Shown here: positions 17,810-25,975 of the stretch, one piece after another
How positions within the stretch are numbered: the stretch's first letter is position 1
Layout: each line of letters starts with the position of its first letter
Source: Bradyrhizobium liaoningense
GTDB taxonomy: Bacteria > Pseudomonadota > Alphaproteobacteria > Rhizobiales > Xanthobacteraceae
Assembly (NCBI RefSeq): GCF_018130785.1
Contig: NZ_JAFCJT010000026.1
Span: forward strand, 1-64,000
Length of the DNA stretch: 64,000 bases
Direction: 5' to 3'
Position numbers and translations under genes: made by a program
The notes under the pieces: model-generated
Databases searched by the model: none
Told to the model about the DNA's origin: nothing
The model's input: the letters and a program-made list of their open reading frames with translations, nothing else

Positions 17810-18427
17810 ATGACGACCAAGGGACATGTCTATGTCATCGACGACGACGCAGCGATGCGGGACTCGCTGAATTTCCTGCTGGATTCCTCAGGCTTCGGCG
17901 TCACGCTATTCGACAATGCGCAGAGCTTCCTTGACGCCCTGCCCGGCCTCGCCTTCGGCTGCGTCGTCTCGGACGTGCGCATGCCGGGCCTCGACGGTAT
18001 CGAGCTGTTGAAGCGGATGAAGAGCCAGCAAAGCCCGTTCCCGATCCTGATCATGACCGGCCATGGCGACGTGCCGCTCGCGGTCGACGCGATGAAGCTC
18101 GGCGCCGTCGACTTTCTCGAAAAACCGTTCGAGGACGACCGTCTCACCACCATGATCGAGACTGCGATCCGCCAGGCCGAGCCGGCGGCCAAGAACGAGG
18201 CGATTGCGCAGGACATCGCCGCCCGCGTCGCCTCCCTGAGCCCGCGCGAGCGGCAGGTCATGGAAGGCCTGATCGCGGGGCTCTCCAACAAGCTGATCGC
18301 CCGCGAATACGACATCAGCCCGCGCACCATCGAGGTCTACCGGGCCAATGTCATGACCAAGATGCAGGCCAATAGCCTCTCGGAGCTGGTCCGGCTGGCG
18401 ATGCGCGCCGGGATGTTGAAGGATTGA
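17810..18427 (+). CDS. fixJ: Response regulator FixJ
   Basis: 205 residues. The receiver domain has acidic pocket DDD (11-13), phosphorylation site Asp55 (VVSDVRMPG), Thr in IMTGHGD and Lys in LEKPF. The C-terminal LuxR-type helix-turn-helix reads LSPRERQVMEGLIAGLSNK and then ISPRTIEVYRANVMTKM. FixL-phosphorylated FixJ activates fixK2 in Bradyrhizobium. Its ATG is three bases after the fixL stop. Confidence 0.98.
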   Translation: MTTKGHVYVIDDDAAMRDSLNFLLDSSGFGVTLFDNAQSFLDALPGLAFGCVVSDVRMPGLDGIELLKRMKSQQSPFPILIMTGHGDVPLAVDAMKLGAVDFLEKPFEDDRLTTMIETAIRQAEPAAKNEAIAQDIAARVASLSPRERQVMEGLIAGLSNKLIAREYDISPRTIEVYRANVMTKMQANSLSELVRLAMRAGMLKD

Positions 18428-18470
18428 GGCAGGTCAAAATCATTTTCCCGGGCCGTGCTAGCAAAATGGG

Positions 18471-18893
18471 ATGATCGAGATCGGCTCGCACCATCAGTGG
18501 CTCCCAGTGACGTCACCCGCAAAGCCCACCGTCTACGTGGTCGACGACGACGACGCCGTGCTGGGGTCCCTGCGATTTCTGCTGGAAACCGACGGCTTCG
18601 CCGTGCGGACCTTCAGGAACGCGACGGCCCTGCTCAATGCCGGTGGTGCGCCTGGCGCGGACTGTTACGTGATCGACTACAAGATGCCCGACATCAACGG
18701 CATCGAGCTCGCCGGCCGGCTGCGCCAGTCCGACGGTGACATCCCGGTGATCCTGATCACCGGGTACCCGGATGGGAATATCTCGGCCCGGGCGGCGGCC
18801 GCGGGCGTAAAAGACGTGATCTTGAAGCCGCTTCTCGACGAAAACCTGGTCAAGTGCATCCGCCGCGCCATCCAGGGCGGCCGCTGCAACTGA
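18471..18893 (+). CDS. Single-domain response regulator between fixJ and fixK2
   Basis: 140 residues, receiver domain only. It has the acidic triplet (VVDDDD), phospho-acceptor Asp in YVIDYKMPDINGIE, Thr in LITGYPDG and Lys in ILKPL. No DNA-binding domain follows, so it probably modulates phosphate flow or interacts with a protein partner. The same order (fixL, fixJ, receiver, fixK2) is known in B. japonicum, where the role of this gene is unclear. The start is uncertain: the ATG at 18471 and the GTG at 18507 both lack a convincing ribosome site. Confidence 0.92.
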   Translation: MIEIGSHHQWLPVTSPAKPTVYVVDDDDAVLGSLRFLLETDGFAVRTFRNATALLNAGGAPGADCYVIDYKMPDINGIELAGRLRQSDGDIPVILITGYPDGNISARAAAAGVKDVILKPLLDENLVKCIRRAIQGGRCN

Positions 18894-18899
18894 TTGTTT

Positions 18900-18948
18900 G
18901 AGCATGATCTTTTCGGAAAACCGCTGCACAATTTTCCGGATCATGCTC
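18900..18948. repeat. Dispersed GAGCATGATC palindrome before fixK2
   Basis: GAGCATGATC-TTTTCGGAAAA pairs with ATTTTCC-GGATCATGCTC across a short CCGCTGCACA loop. This is a familiar intergenic palindrome of Rhizobiales genomes. Here it follows the receiver gene by six bases and may end or stabilise that transcript before the separate fixK2 promoter. Confidence 0.8.
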
Positions 18949-18961
18949 CACCTACGGGATT

Positions 18962-18970
18962 CTACGTAAG
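18962..18970 (+). promoter_or_regulatory. Possible FixJ site in the fixK2 promoter
   Basis: CTACGTAAG stands 83 bases before the fixK2 start, in the only gap that can hold the FixJ-dependent promoter. FixJ sites contain a GTA-rich core of this type, but the motif is loose, so the exact site is a guess; the presence of a FixJ-controlled promoter in 18949-19053 is expected from Bradyrhizobium biology. Confidence 0.4.
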
Positions 18971-19053
18971 GGAACCCCCTTAAGATATCTCGCGAAATTT
19001 TCGAAGCGCCCGATACCGCGTAGCAAGGCGTCATCACAACGGAGATGGCGCAG

Positions 19054-19752
19054 ATGCTGACCCAGACGCTGAACACCCAGGCGATCAACACCCAGATCGG
19101 CGGCAAGATCGCTCCTGCCCATCCCGTCTCCGACCAGTTCGGCGCGATCGCCGGCCATGTCGGCCTCGTCGCCACGGAGTTCTCCTACCGCAAGGACGAG
19201 GAGATCTACGGCGAGGACGAGCCGGCCGAATATGTCTACCAGGTCATCACCGGCGCGGTGCGCAGCTACAAGCTCCTCTCCGATGGCCGCCGCCAGATCG
19301 GCTCCTTCCATCTTCCCGGTGACGTGTTCGGCCTTGAATCCGGTCCCAACCACCGCCTCGCCGCTGAAGCCATCCTCGACACAACCGTGCGCCTGGTGAA
19401 GCGCGCGAGCCTGGAGAAGGCCGCCGGCACCGACGTGCAGGTCGCCCGCAAGCTGTGGGCCATGACCGCCGGCGAGCTACGTCACGCCGAAGACCACATG
19501 CTGCTGCTCGGACGCAAGACCGCGATGGAGCGCGTCGCAACCTTCCTGCTCGAGATGGACCGCCGCCTCGCCGTTGCCGGAATGATGGCACTGCCGATGT
19601 GCCGCCGCGACATCGGCGACTATCTCGGTCTCACGCTGGAAACCGTGTCGCGCGCGCTGTCGCAGCTTCACGCCCAGGGCATTTTGGGATTTTCCGGCGC
19701 GCGCCAGATCGTGCTGCGCAACCGCCAGCGCCTGCACAATCTCGACGCCTGA
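19054..19752 (+). CDS. fixK2: CRP/FNR-family regulator FixK2
   Basis: 232 residues. A cyclic-nucleotide-like beta barrel comes first (EEIYGEDEPAEYVYQVITGA), then a dimer helix, then a helix-turn-helix with LPMCRRDIGDYLGLTLETVS RAL. The Cys in LPMCRRD corresponds to Cys183, whose oxidation inactivates B. japonicum FixK2. There is no FNR-type N-terminal Cys cluster, so it does not itself carry an iron-sulfur oxygen sensor. The start at 19054 is preferred over the ATG at 19045 because GGAG abuts the earlier ATG but lies nine bases before the later one. It activates the fixNOQP and fixGHIS boxes in this window. Confidence 0.97.
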   Translation: MLTQTLNTQAINTQIGGKIAPAHPVSDQFGAIAGHVGLVATEFSYRKDEEIYGEDEPAEYVYQVITGAVRSYKLLSDGRRQIGSFHLPGDVFGLESGPNHRLAAEAILDTTVRLVKRASLEKAAGTDVQVARKLWAMTAGELRHAEDHMLLLGRKTAMERVATFLLEMDRRLAVAGMMALPMCRRDIGDYLGLTLETVSRALSQLHAQGILGFSGARQIVLRNRQRLHNLDA

Positions 19753-19774
19753 TTTCTTCTTTCTCCCCCACCTT

Positions 19775-19810
19775 GGCCGGTTGGCTTTGTTCAACCGGCC
19801 TTTCCTTTTG
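19775..19810 (+). terminator. Terminator after fixK2
   Basis: A perfect 9-base stem, GGCCGGTTG (19775-19783) and CAACCGGCC (19792-19800), with an 8-base loop, is followed by TTTCCTTTTG. It stands 22 bases after the fixK2 stop and overlaps the last codons of the convergent MFS gene. Confidence 0.88.
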
Positions 19811-21131
19811 TTGCGATCATGCCCGTGCGCCGGGTTTCCGGCATGACGAAGAAGATCAGCAAAAGCCCGGTCGCGGCGACGCCGGACAGCCCGACGAAGG
19901 CGGTGGCATTGCCGAACTTGTCGCTGACATAGCCGCCAAGCGCTGTGCTCAGGGACGCCCCGATGCCGGTCGCGGTCCCGACAATGCCTTGCGCCAGATT
20001 GAAATGGCCGCTGCCGAAGGCGACGTCGGCCACGATCAGCGGGATCATCACCGCGAACACCGCCGCCGTGAGGCCGTCGAACACCTGCACCGCAACCAGC
20101 AGATAGGGATCGCGCACTGTCGCGAACAGAAGGCCCCGGATCGTCAGCGCACCGAATCCGATCAGCAGCAGCGGCCGGCGACCCCACGCTTGCGCCTTGC
20201 GCCCGACCGACGGCGACAGCAGCGCCACGATCGCCTGCGGCACGACGATGCAGAAGGCGACGAGCACCGTCGCCCACTGGCTCGACCGCGCCGTCACCGC
20301 GCTCGCCATCAGCGGCATCATCGCGGCGTTCGCCAATTGCAGCAGCAGCACGCTGAGCGCGAAGACGATGAGCGGGCGTTGCCGGATCAGGTGCCAGATA
20401 TTGGTGTCGCCGCGGTCTTCCGCCTCACGGGGCATCTCGCCGTGACAGCGCGCGATGTCCACTTCCTCCTCACGGATGCGCGACAGCGCGATCAGGGTCG
20501 GAATGGCGAGCAGAAAGGTGACGAGGAATACCGAGCGGCTCGACAGCAGATAGCCGGCCGTGCCCATCACGGCGGCGGCGACGCCGTTGCCGAGGGACGC
20601 AAAGCGCGCATTGCGGCCGAGCCGCTCGCTGATCGCAAGCGGACCGACGAGGCCGAGGCTGATCGCCGCGATCGCCGGCCCCAGCACGCAGCTCGCTGCC
20701 GCATGCAGCGTGGCTGCAGCCACCACCACGGGGAAGATCGGCATCGCCGCGTAGGCGAGCGCGCAGCAGCCGATGGTCGCGATCGCAAGGGCTGCGACCA
20801 ACCGCTCGGACTTTGCGGCATCGATGATCGCGCCACCCGGCATCTGCCCGATCAGCGCCACGATGCCACCGATCGACAGCACGAGGCCGATCTCGACCTG
20901 GGTCCATTTCTGCGTCGTGAGGTAGACCGCGATGAAGGGACCGAACCCGGTTTGCACGTCGGCGAGGAAGAAAATGAACCAGTCGAGACCACGCAGGCTC
21001 TGGCGCGACGGCGCCGGAAGGCCCGCAGGCGGCGGCGCGGCGACGTCGTACCGTTCAACGCGGCTATCGCGATCTGCGTGGTTCGGCTTCCTCGACAACA
21101 GCACCGGCGGCCATCCCTCCCCGCGCCTCAC
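19791..21131 (-). CDS. MFS transporter
   Basis: 446 residues, about 12 helices. The first helix begins near residue 49 (GLDWFIFFLADVQTGFGPF), and IGQMPGGAIIDAAKSERLV fits the MFS motif A loop. The GTG start overlaps the TGA of the upstream PRC-barrel gene (GTGA), so the two are translationally coupled; no other start codon in the N-terminal 45 residues fits better. The substrate is unknown. It is the last gene of the leftward operon ABC exporter, hydrolase, PRC protein, MFS. Confidence 0.88.
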   Translation of the reverse strand: MRRGEGWPPVLLSRKPNHADRDSRVERYDVAAPPPAGLPAPSRQSLRGLDWFIFFLADVQTGFGPFIAVYLTTQKWTQVEIGLVLSIGGIVALIGQMPGGAIIDAAKSERLVAALAIATIGCCALAYAAMPIFPVVVAAATLHAAASCVLGPAIAAISLGLVGPLAISERLGRNARFASLGNGVAAAVMGTAGYLLSSRSVFLVTFLLAIPTLIALSRIREEEVDIARCHGEMPREAEDRGDTNIWHLIRQRPLIVFALSVLLLQLANAAMMPLMASAVTARSSQWATVLVAFCIVVPQAIVALLSPSVGRKAQAWGRRPLLLIGFGALTIRGLLFATVRDPYLLVAVQVFDGLTAAVFAVMIPLIVADVAFGSGHFNLAQGIVGTATGIGASLSTALGGYVSDKFGNATAFVGLSGVAATGLLLIFFVMPETRRTGMIATKGKAG

Positions 21132-21652
21132 TGAATCGCTTGCAGAGGCTGCAGGCTGCCGGACGCGCCGAGCACGACCATCGGCGTGTCTTCCTTGTAT
21201 TCCGGCGCGGCCGCGACCTGCGCCTTGGTCAATTCCAGCGTGATACTGTCCTTCTTGTTGGCAATCTTGCCGAACCGCATCGCGTTCCAGTCCACCACGA
21301 TCTTGCGGCTGCCGACGCCGAGGAAGCCGCCGAAATCGATCACGGCGGCGCGCACATGGCCGGTGCGGTCGACGACGACGTCGACAATGCGGCCCATGTC
21401 CTCGTCCGCGGCGCTGCGCACGTCACGGCCGAGCACGCCATGGGCGTCGCTCGCACCGATGATGGTCACGGACGGCGGCGGCGCGGCGTCCTTCGGCGTG
21501 ACCGGCACGGTCGAGGCCGGCGGCTGCACCGTTGCCGGCGCATTTGCTTCGCTCGGGGCGGCCGCGGGTTGCTCCTCCGCGGCACGCGATACGGCAACCG
21601 TCAGGCCCGCGACGATCGCCACGCTCATGACCAACCATCCGGCGGAACGCAT
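21128..21652 (-). CDS. Secreted PRC-barrel-domain protein
   Basis: 174 residues. It has a signal peptide (about residues 1-24, ending SRAAEE), then a Pro/Ala-rich linker to about residue 60, then a PRC-barrel (GVLGRDVRSAADEDMGRIVDVV to about residue 160) of the photosynthetic-reaction-centre H-subunit type. Related periplasmic PRC proteins are common in Bradyrhizobium and have no fixed role. It lies 22 bases after the hydrolase gene and overlaps the MFS gene start. Confidence 0.87.
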   Translation of the reverse strand: MRSAGWLVMSVAIVAGLTVAVSRAAEEQPAAAPSEANAPATVQPPASTVPVTPKDAAPPPSVTIIGASDAHGVLGRDVRSAADEDMGRIVDVVVDRTGHVRAAVIDFGGFLGVGSRKIVVDWNAMRFGKIANKKDSITLELTKAQVAAAPEYKEDTPMVVLGASGSLQPLQAIQ

Positions 21653-21674
21653 GTACCCTCCTCCCGGCGCGCCG

Positions 21675-23879
21675 CTAGCGCGCCAGCACGATCGAGACCT
21701 GGATCTGGCCGCGCGTGCGCAACACCTCCAGCGCCACGTCGTCGCCGTGGCGGCTGATGCGCAGATCCACGCTGGAATCGCCCAATCGCAGATCGCGCAG
21801 GATGACCTCGTTCAGGAACGCCGGCAAATGCGGGTTGCGCAGGCGAATCTCGCCGCGCGCAACGTCGAACTCGATGCCGAGCGCAGCCTCCAGCAGCGTG
21901 AATGGCGTCGCGCTGGCCCAGGCCTGCGGCGCGCAGGCGACCGGATAGAGCGTCGGGCCGCGCCGCTTCTCGCGCCGGAAGCCGCAGAACAATTCGGGCA
22001 GCCGCCGCAGATCCATGTAGGTCGCCGCGTCGAACAAGCCCTTGAAGACATGCGCCACCGAATGCTTGAGCCCGTAGCGTGCGAGCCCGAGCGCGATCAG
22101 CGCATTGTCGTGCGGCCAGATCGAGCCGTCATGATAGGACATCGGGTTGTAGCGCACCTCGCCTTGCGCGACCGTGCGGATGCCCCAGCCGGAGAAGAAG
22201 TGCGGCTGCATCAGATCGGCGGCGACGAGACGTGCGCGGTCCTGGCGGATCATGCCGCTGAACAGCACCTGCCCGGCATTGGATGTCCGCACCTTGCAGG
22301 GCCGCTTCTTGCCGTCGAGCGCGAGCGCATAGGTACCGAGCTCCTCGCACCAGAATGCCTTCTCGAACCGCTCGGCCAGCGCCTTGGCTTCGGTCTCGAG
22401 CTTTTTGGCGAGGTCCGGCTTGCCGAGCCGCAGCGCGCAACGCGCGGCGAGCTGCTTGGCGGCAAAGACGTAACCCTGCACCTCGGCAAGGGCGAGATTG
22501 CCCTCCGCGAGCTGGCCATCGGCATGGAAGATCGCGTCGTAAGAGTCCTTCCAGCCCTGGTTGGCGAGGCCCTTTTCGGTGGCGCGCTGATATTCGACAA
22601 AGCCGTCCCTGTCAGGATCGCCGGGACCGTCGATCCACGCAAGCCCCGCCTCGATCGCCGGCCACAGCTCGATCAGGGTCTTCTGGTCGCCGGTGCGCTC
22701 GAAATAGCTTCCGGCAAGCAACACGAACAAGGCCGTCGAATCCACACTGCCGTAATATTGCGCGAACGGCACCTCACGGAGCGCAGCCATCTCGCCGCCA
22801 CGCATCTCGTGCAGAATCTTTCCGGGCGCCGCATCGTTCAGCGGATCGACCGCCTCTGCCTGAAAATGCGCGAGCCGCCGCAGCACGCCCTTCGCGACCC
22901 GCGGATCGACCCACAGCATCTGGAGCGCGGTGATCAGGCCGTCGCGGCCGAATGTCGTCGAGTACCAGGGAATGCCGGCATAGGGATAACGCCCCTGCGG
23001 CGTTTCCGTCATCAGCATGTTGAGGTCGGCCATGGCCTGGCACAGCACCTCGTTGAAGATGTTGTTCGACGTCTCGATGCTGGCCGTCCCCATCGTCGAC
23101 TGGCGCATCTCGCGGCGATGGGCGAGCAGGCCCCTGAAAAAGCGCGCAGGCTTCTCCGCGATCGGCCGGTTGCAGGACACCGCCACGAACAGGGATTTCG
23201 ACTGATGCGGGTCCAGATCGAGCTGCCAGGTCGCGGCGTTCACCGACAGGCGCGTCGGACGCGGGTCGAAATGCAGGCCGGTGGTACGATCGGCATCGTC
23301 CAGGCCGCGGTAGTGGAACAGCACGTCGGTCGGCCCGAGCAACTTGCTGGTGCCGGTCCCGCGGCGCGGGCGCCGCTCGCCGCGCACCTCGAACAGGTCG
23401 GCAAAATCGTTGTCGAACAGCAGCGTCAGCTCCAGGCTGGCGCGACGGTCGCCATGGTTCTGCACGCCGATGCGCTGATAGGCCGTGCCGTGCCACAGGA
23501 AGATCGTGCGCACGATGTGCAGCAGGTCCTTCTGGAGCACGATACGACCCTGGCGATAGATGTCGGGATTGGTGAGATCGACGGTCAGGGCCGAATTGTC
23601 GTCACGCAGATTCGAGCCGAGCAGCAGCGGCTGGAGGTCGTCGAGCACGAGCTCCAGCCGCGCCAGATAGCGCGTGTCGCAATTGAACAGGCCGTCCGGC
23701 CCGCCGGCGGAAGCGCCGATGTCGCCATGGCTGTCCAGCACGATGAAGGTGTCGTCGTGCTTGAGCGACCGACGGGGCCGCGCGGCGGGCCCCGTCATCG
23801 GAATGTAGAACGCCTGCTCCGCGACGACCTCCTCCGTCTGCGAAACCGAGATAATCTGGGTTACGGCTTCGGCTGCCAT
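21675..23879 (-). CDS. Amylo-alpha-1,6-glucosidase-like (glycogen debranching N-domain) protein
   Basis: 734 residues. The N-terminal third is the beta-sandwich glycogen-debranching N-terminal domain (FIVLDSHGDIGASAGGPDGLF onwards). The C-terminal half is an (alpha/alpha)6 barrel of the MGH-type glycosidases, with YPYAGIPWYSTTFGRDGLI, QGWKDSYDAI and NPMSYHDGSIWPHDNALIA holding the likely catalytic acids. There is no signal peptide, so it is cytosolic. ATG 23879 has GGGGAG upstream and is preferred to a start 39 bases earlier. It follows the ABC exporter gene by 59 bases. Confidence 0.9.
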   Translation of the reverse strand: MAAEAVTQIISVSQTEEVVAEQAFYIPMTGPAARPRRSLKHDDTFIVLDSHGDIGASAGGPDGLFNCDTRYLARLELVLDDLQPLLLGSNLRDDNSALTVDLTNPDIYRQGRIVLQKDLLHIVRTIFLWHGTAYQRIGVQNHGDRRASLELTLLFDNDFADLFEVRGERRPRRGTGTSKLLGPTDVLFHYRGLDDADRTTGLHFDPRPTRLSVNAATWQLDLDPHQSKSLFVAVSCNRPIAEKPARFFRGLLAHRREMRQSTMGTASIETSNNIFNEVLCQAMADLNMLMTETPQGRYPYAGIPWYSTTFGRDGLITALQMLWVDPRVAKGVLRRLAHFQAEAVDPLNDAAPGKILHEMRGGEMAALREVPFAQYYGSVDSTALFVLLAGSYFERTGDQKTLIELWPAIEAGLAWIDGPGDPDRDGFVEYQRATEKGLANQGWKDSYDAIFHADGQLAEGNLALAEVQGYVFAAKQLAARCALRLGKPDLAKKLETEAKALAERFEKAFWCEELGTYALALDGKKRPCKVRTSNAGQVLFSGMIRQDRARLVAADLMQPHFFSGWGIRTVAQGEVRYNPMSYHDGSIWPHDNALIALGLARYGLKHSVAHVFKGLFDAATYMDLRRLPELFCGFRREKRRGPTLYPVACAPQAWASATPFTLLEAALGIEFDVARGEIRLRNPHLPAFLNEVILRDLRLGDSSVDLRISRHGDDVALEVLRTRGQIQVSIVLAR

Positions 23880-23938
23880 GAGCTGCTCCCCTGCGGCCTG
23901 CTTTTCGAACGCGACCAACGCAAACGCGACTGTTGGAC

Positions 23939-25702
23939 TTACGCGGCGAACTTCGCGAGCCGGCTCATCTCCTGCGTCACCAGCTCACGGTAGGGACCGT
24001 GGCCCTGCATCAGGCGGTCGGGCGCGCCGTCCTCGATGATCTTGCCATTCTTCAGCACCAGAACGCGATCAAAATTGCGCAACGTCGCCAGCCGGTGCGC
24101 GATCGCGATCACGGTGCGGCCGCGCATCAGGCGCGACAGCGCCTCGCGGATCGCCTCCTCCGATTCGCTGTCGAGCGCGGCGGTCGCTTCGTCCAGCAGC
24201 AGGATCGGCGCATCTTTCAGGAAGGCACGCGCGATCGCGATGCGCTGGCGCTGGCCGCCGGACATTTTCACGCCGCGGTCGCCGACCATGGTGTCGAGGC
24301 CCTCCGGCAGGCTCTCGACGAAATCGCAGCGCGCCGCGATCGCCGCGCGCAGCACCTCGTCGTCGGTCGCGTTCGGACGGCCATAGCGGATGTTCTCGCG
24401 GATGGAACGGTGGAACAGCGAGATATCCTGCGGCACGACCGAGATGGCCTCACGCAGGCTCAGCTGGGTCACCTTGGCAATATCCTGGCCGTCGATCGTC
24501 ACGCTGCCTTCATCAACATCGTAGAACCGCTGCAGCAGCGTGAACAGGGTCGATTTCCCGCCGCCCGACTGGCCGACCAGGCCGACGCGCTGGCCGGGCT
24601 GAAGTCGCAGGCTGAACCGTTCAAAGATCTTCTCACCCCCGGGATAGCCGAAGGTGACGTTGTTGTACGCGATCGCGGCGCCATTCTTCATCAGCGGCTC
24701 AGCCTCGGGATGATCGCGCAATTCATGCGGCACGAGCAAGGTCGCGATTGCTTCGGTCAGCCGCGCAACGTGCTGGGTGACGTCGACCAGCGCCACCGCG
24801 AGATCGCGCGTGGCATTGAGAATCGAGAGGCCGAGCGTACAGACCAGCACGACGTCACCGGTCGTCGCCTCCCCGTCCTGCCAAAGGGTAATGGCCCAGG
24901 CCATCAGCGCCACCGTCAACACGACCGTCACGCCGGCATGCGTGAGGCGCAGCTTCTCCAGATACCGCAGGCTGCGACCCCGCGCGGTCAGTTCCCGGTT
25001 CACCGTCGCGTCGAACCGCTCGTGCTCATGGCCGATGCCGCAGAAGGCACGGACCAGCGGCATGTTGCTGATGACGTCGATCATCTCGCCGTCGACCACT
25101 GCGGCCTTGTCGGCGAAGTCGTCATGCAGCGGCTTTCCCGCGGCGGCCAGGTGGAACATCGCGACCACCATGCCGCCGGCGACCACGATCAGGCCGAGTG
25201 CCATATAGGGACTGACGGTTCCAATCAGTGCAATTGCCGCAATTGTGGCGATGCACGGCGGCAACACATTCCAGACGAACATGTTCTCGACAGTGAACAC
25301 AGCGTTCGAGGTTGCGGTGATACGGCTCGTTAGCATGCCCGGCATGCGGTCCGAAAAATAGCTCGGCGCGTGTCCGGTCAGATGACGAAATATGTCACGG
25401 CGTAAATCGCCCGTGACGCGCACGAAGGTAAAGCTCGCGGTCCAGCTCGCGATCCGCCACAGGAAATTGTCCGCCGCGATCAGCGACATGAGTAAAATGA
25501 ATGCCAGCCATACGCTGCCACCGTGCGATGTTCCCGCCGACAGGCTGTCGACCAGGGATTTGACGCCGTATTGCGTGCCCACGGAACAGGCAACGGCTGC
25601 AACGACAGCGGTCAGGATCACAAGATGCGACGTCAGCCGTCGCCGCAGATAGCGCAAGACAAAGGCGAATGGCCTGCGCGCGTACCCAGAAAGATGATCC
25701 AT
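23939..25702 (-). CDS. ABC exporter, fused membrane and ATPase domains
   Basis: 587 residues. Six membrane helices fill about residues 20-320; the ATPase follows with Walker A GQSGGGKST (near 375), Q loop VVPQDISLF, signature SGGQRQRIAIARA (near 477), Walker B ILLLDEATAALD (near 499) and the H loop His in IAHRLATL. It is a type IV half-transporter of the MsbA/multidrug/glucan kind and presumably forms a homodimer in the inner membrane. It is first in the leftward operon and divergent from a glycosyltransferase, which hints at a saccharide or lipid-linked substrate; that is inference. Confidence 0.93.
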   Translation of the reverse strand: MDHLSGYARRPFAFVLRYLRRRLTSHLVILTAVVAAVACSVGTQYGVKSLVDSLSAGTSHGGSVWLAFILLMSLIAADNFLWRIASWTASFTFVRVTGDLRRDIFRHLTGHAPSYFSDRMPGMLTSRITATSNAVFTVENMFVWNVLPPCIATIAAIALIGTVSPYMALGLIVVAGGMVVAMFHLAAAGKPLHDDFADKAAVVDGEMIDVISNMPLVRAFCGIGHEHERFDATVNRELTARGRSLRYLEKLRLTHAGVTVVLTVALMAWAITLWQDGEATTGDVVLVCTLGLSILNATRDLAVALVDVTQHVARLTEAIATLLVPHELRDHPEAEPLMKNGAAIAYNNVTFGYPGGEKIFERFSLRLQPGQRVGLVGQSGGGKSTLFTLLQRFYDVDEGSVTIDGQDIAKVTQLSLREAISVVPQDISLFHRSIRENIRYGRPNATDDEVLRAAIAARCDFVESLPEGLDTMVGDRGVKMSGGQRQRIAIARAFLKDAPILLLDEATAALDSESEEAIREALSRLMRGRTVIAIAHRLATLRNFDRVLVLKNGKIIEDGAPDRLMQGHGPYRELVTQEMSRLAKFAA

Positions 25703-25885
25703 TTGACTCTCGACCCCGTCGTGTTGATTTTCAATTTTCTATTAGCCGATTGAACATCGACCGCTTCGCCTCGGTTCCGGGCTTGACCATCACGACATGC
25801 GGATGCGGACGATGTGAGAAGAGGAGATGGCAGGATCGCGGCCACCCCGAAGTGTGTCGAAGAAGTAACGTTCGTTGAAGGAACT

Positions 25886-25897
25886 TCGCAATTGCGA
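25886..25897. promoter_or_regulatory. Palindrome in the divergent ABC/glycosyltransferase promoter
   Basis: TCGCAATTGCGA is a perfect 12-base palindrome, flanked by AACGTTC on the left and GAACGTT on the right (25867-25873 and 25897-25903). It lies 78 bases before the glycosyltransferase start in the 273-base divergent gap and is a plausible operator. The rest of the gap holds AT-rich sequence (25725-25750) that could be promoter for either gene. Confidence 0.5.
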
Positions 25898-25975
25898 GAA
25901 CGTTCCCTCGTCTGGCATGCCGGTGCCGAGACACGGCGGGGGTTTTATTTCCATGATCACAGAGGAGATGGCGAG

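Noticed and set aside
19781..19794. TTGGCTTTGTTCAA, which matches TTG-N8-CAA
   Set aside because: It lies inside the fixK2 terminator stem-loop, downstream of both neighbouring genes, so it is not a FixK site.
21186..23993. Very long open frame on the plus strand (about 935 codons) opposite the debranching-like gene
   Set aside because: It is antisense to a gene with clear glycosidase motifs, is rich in Arg, His, Asp and Ala without domain pattern, and has no ribosome site; high GC content keeps such shadow frames open.
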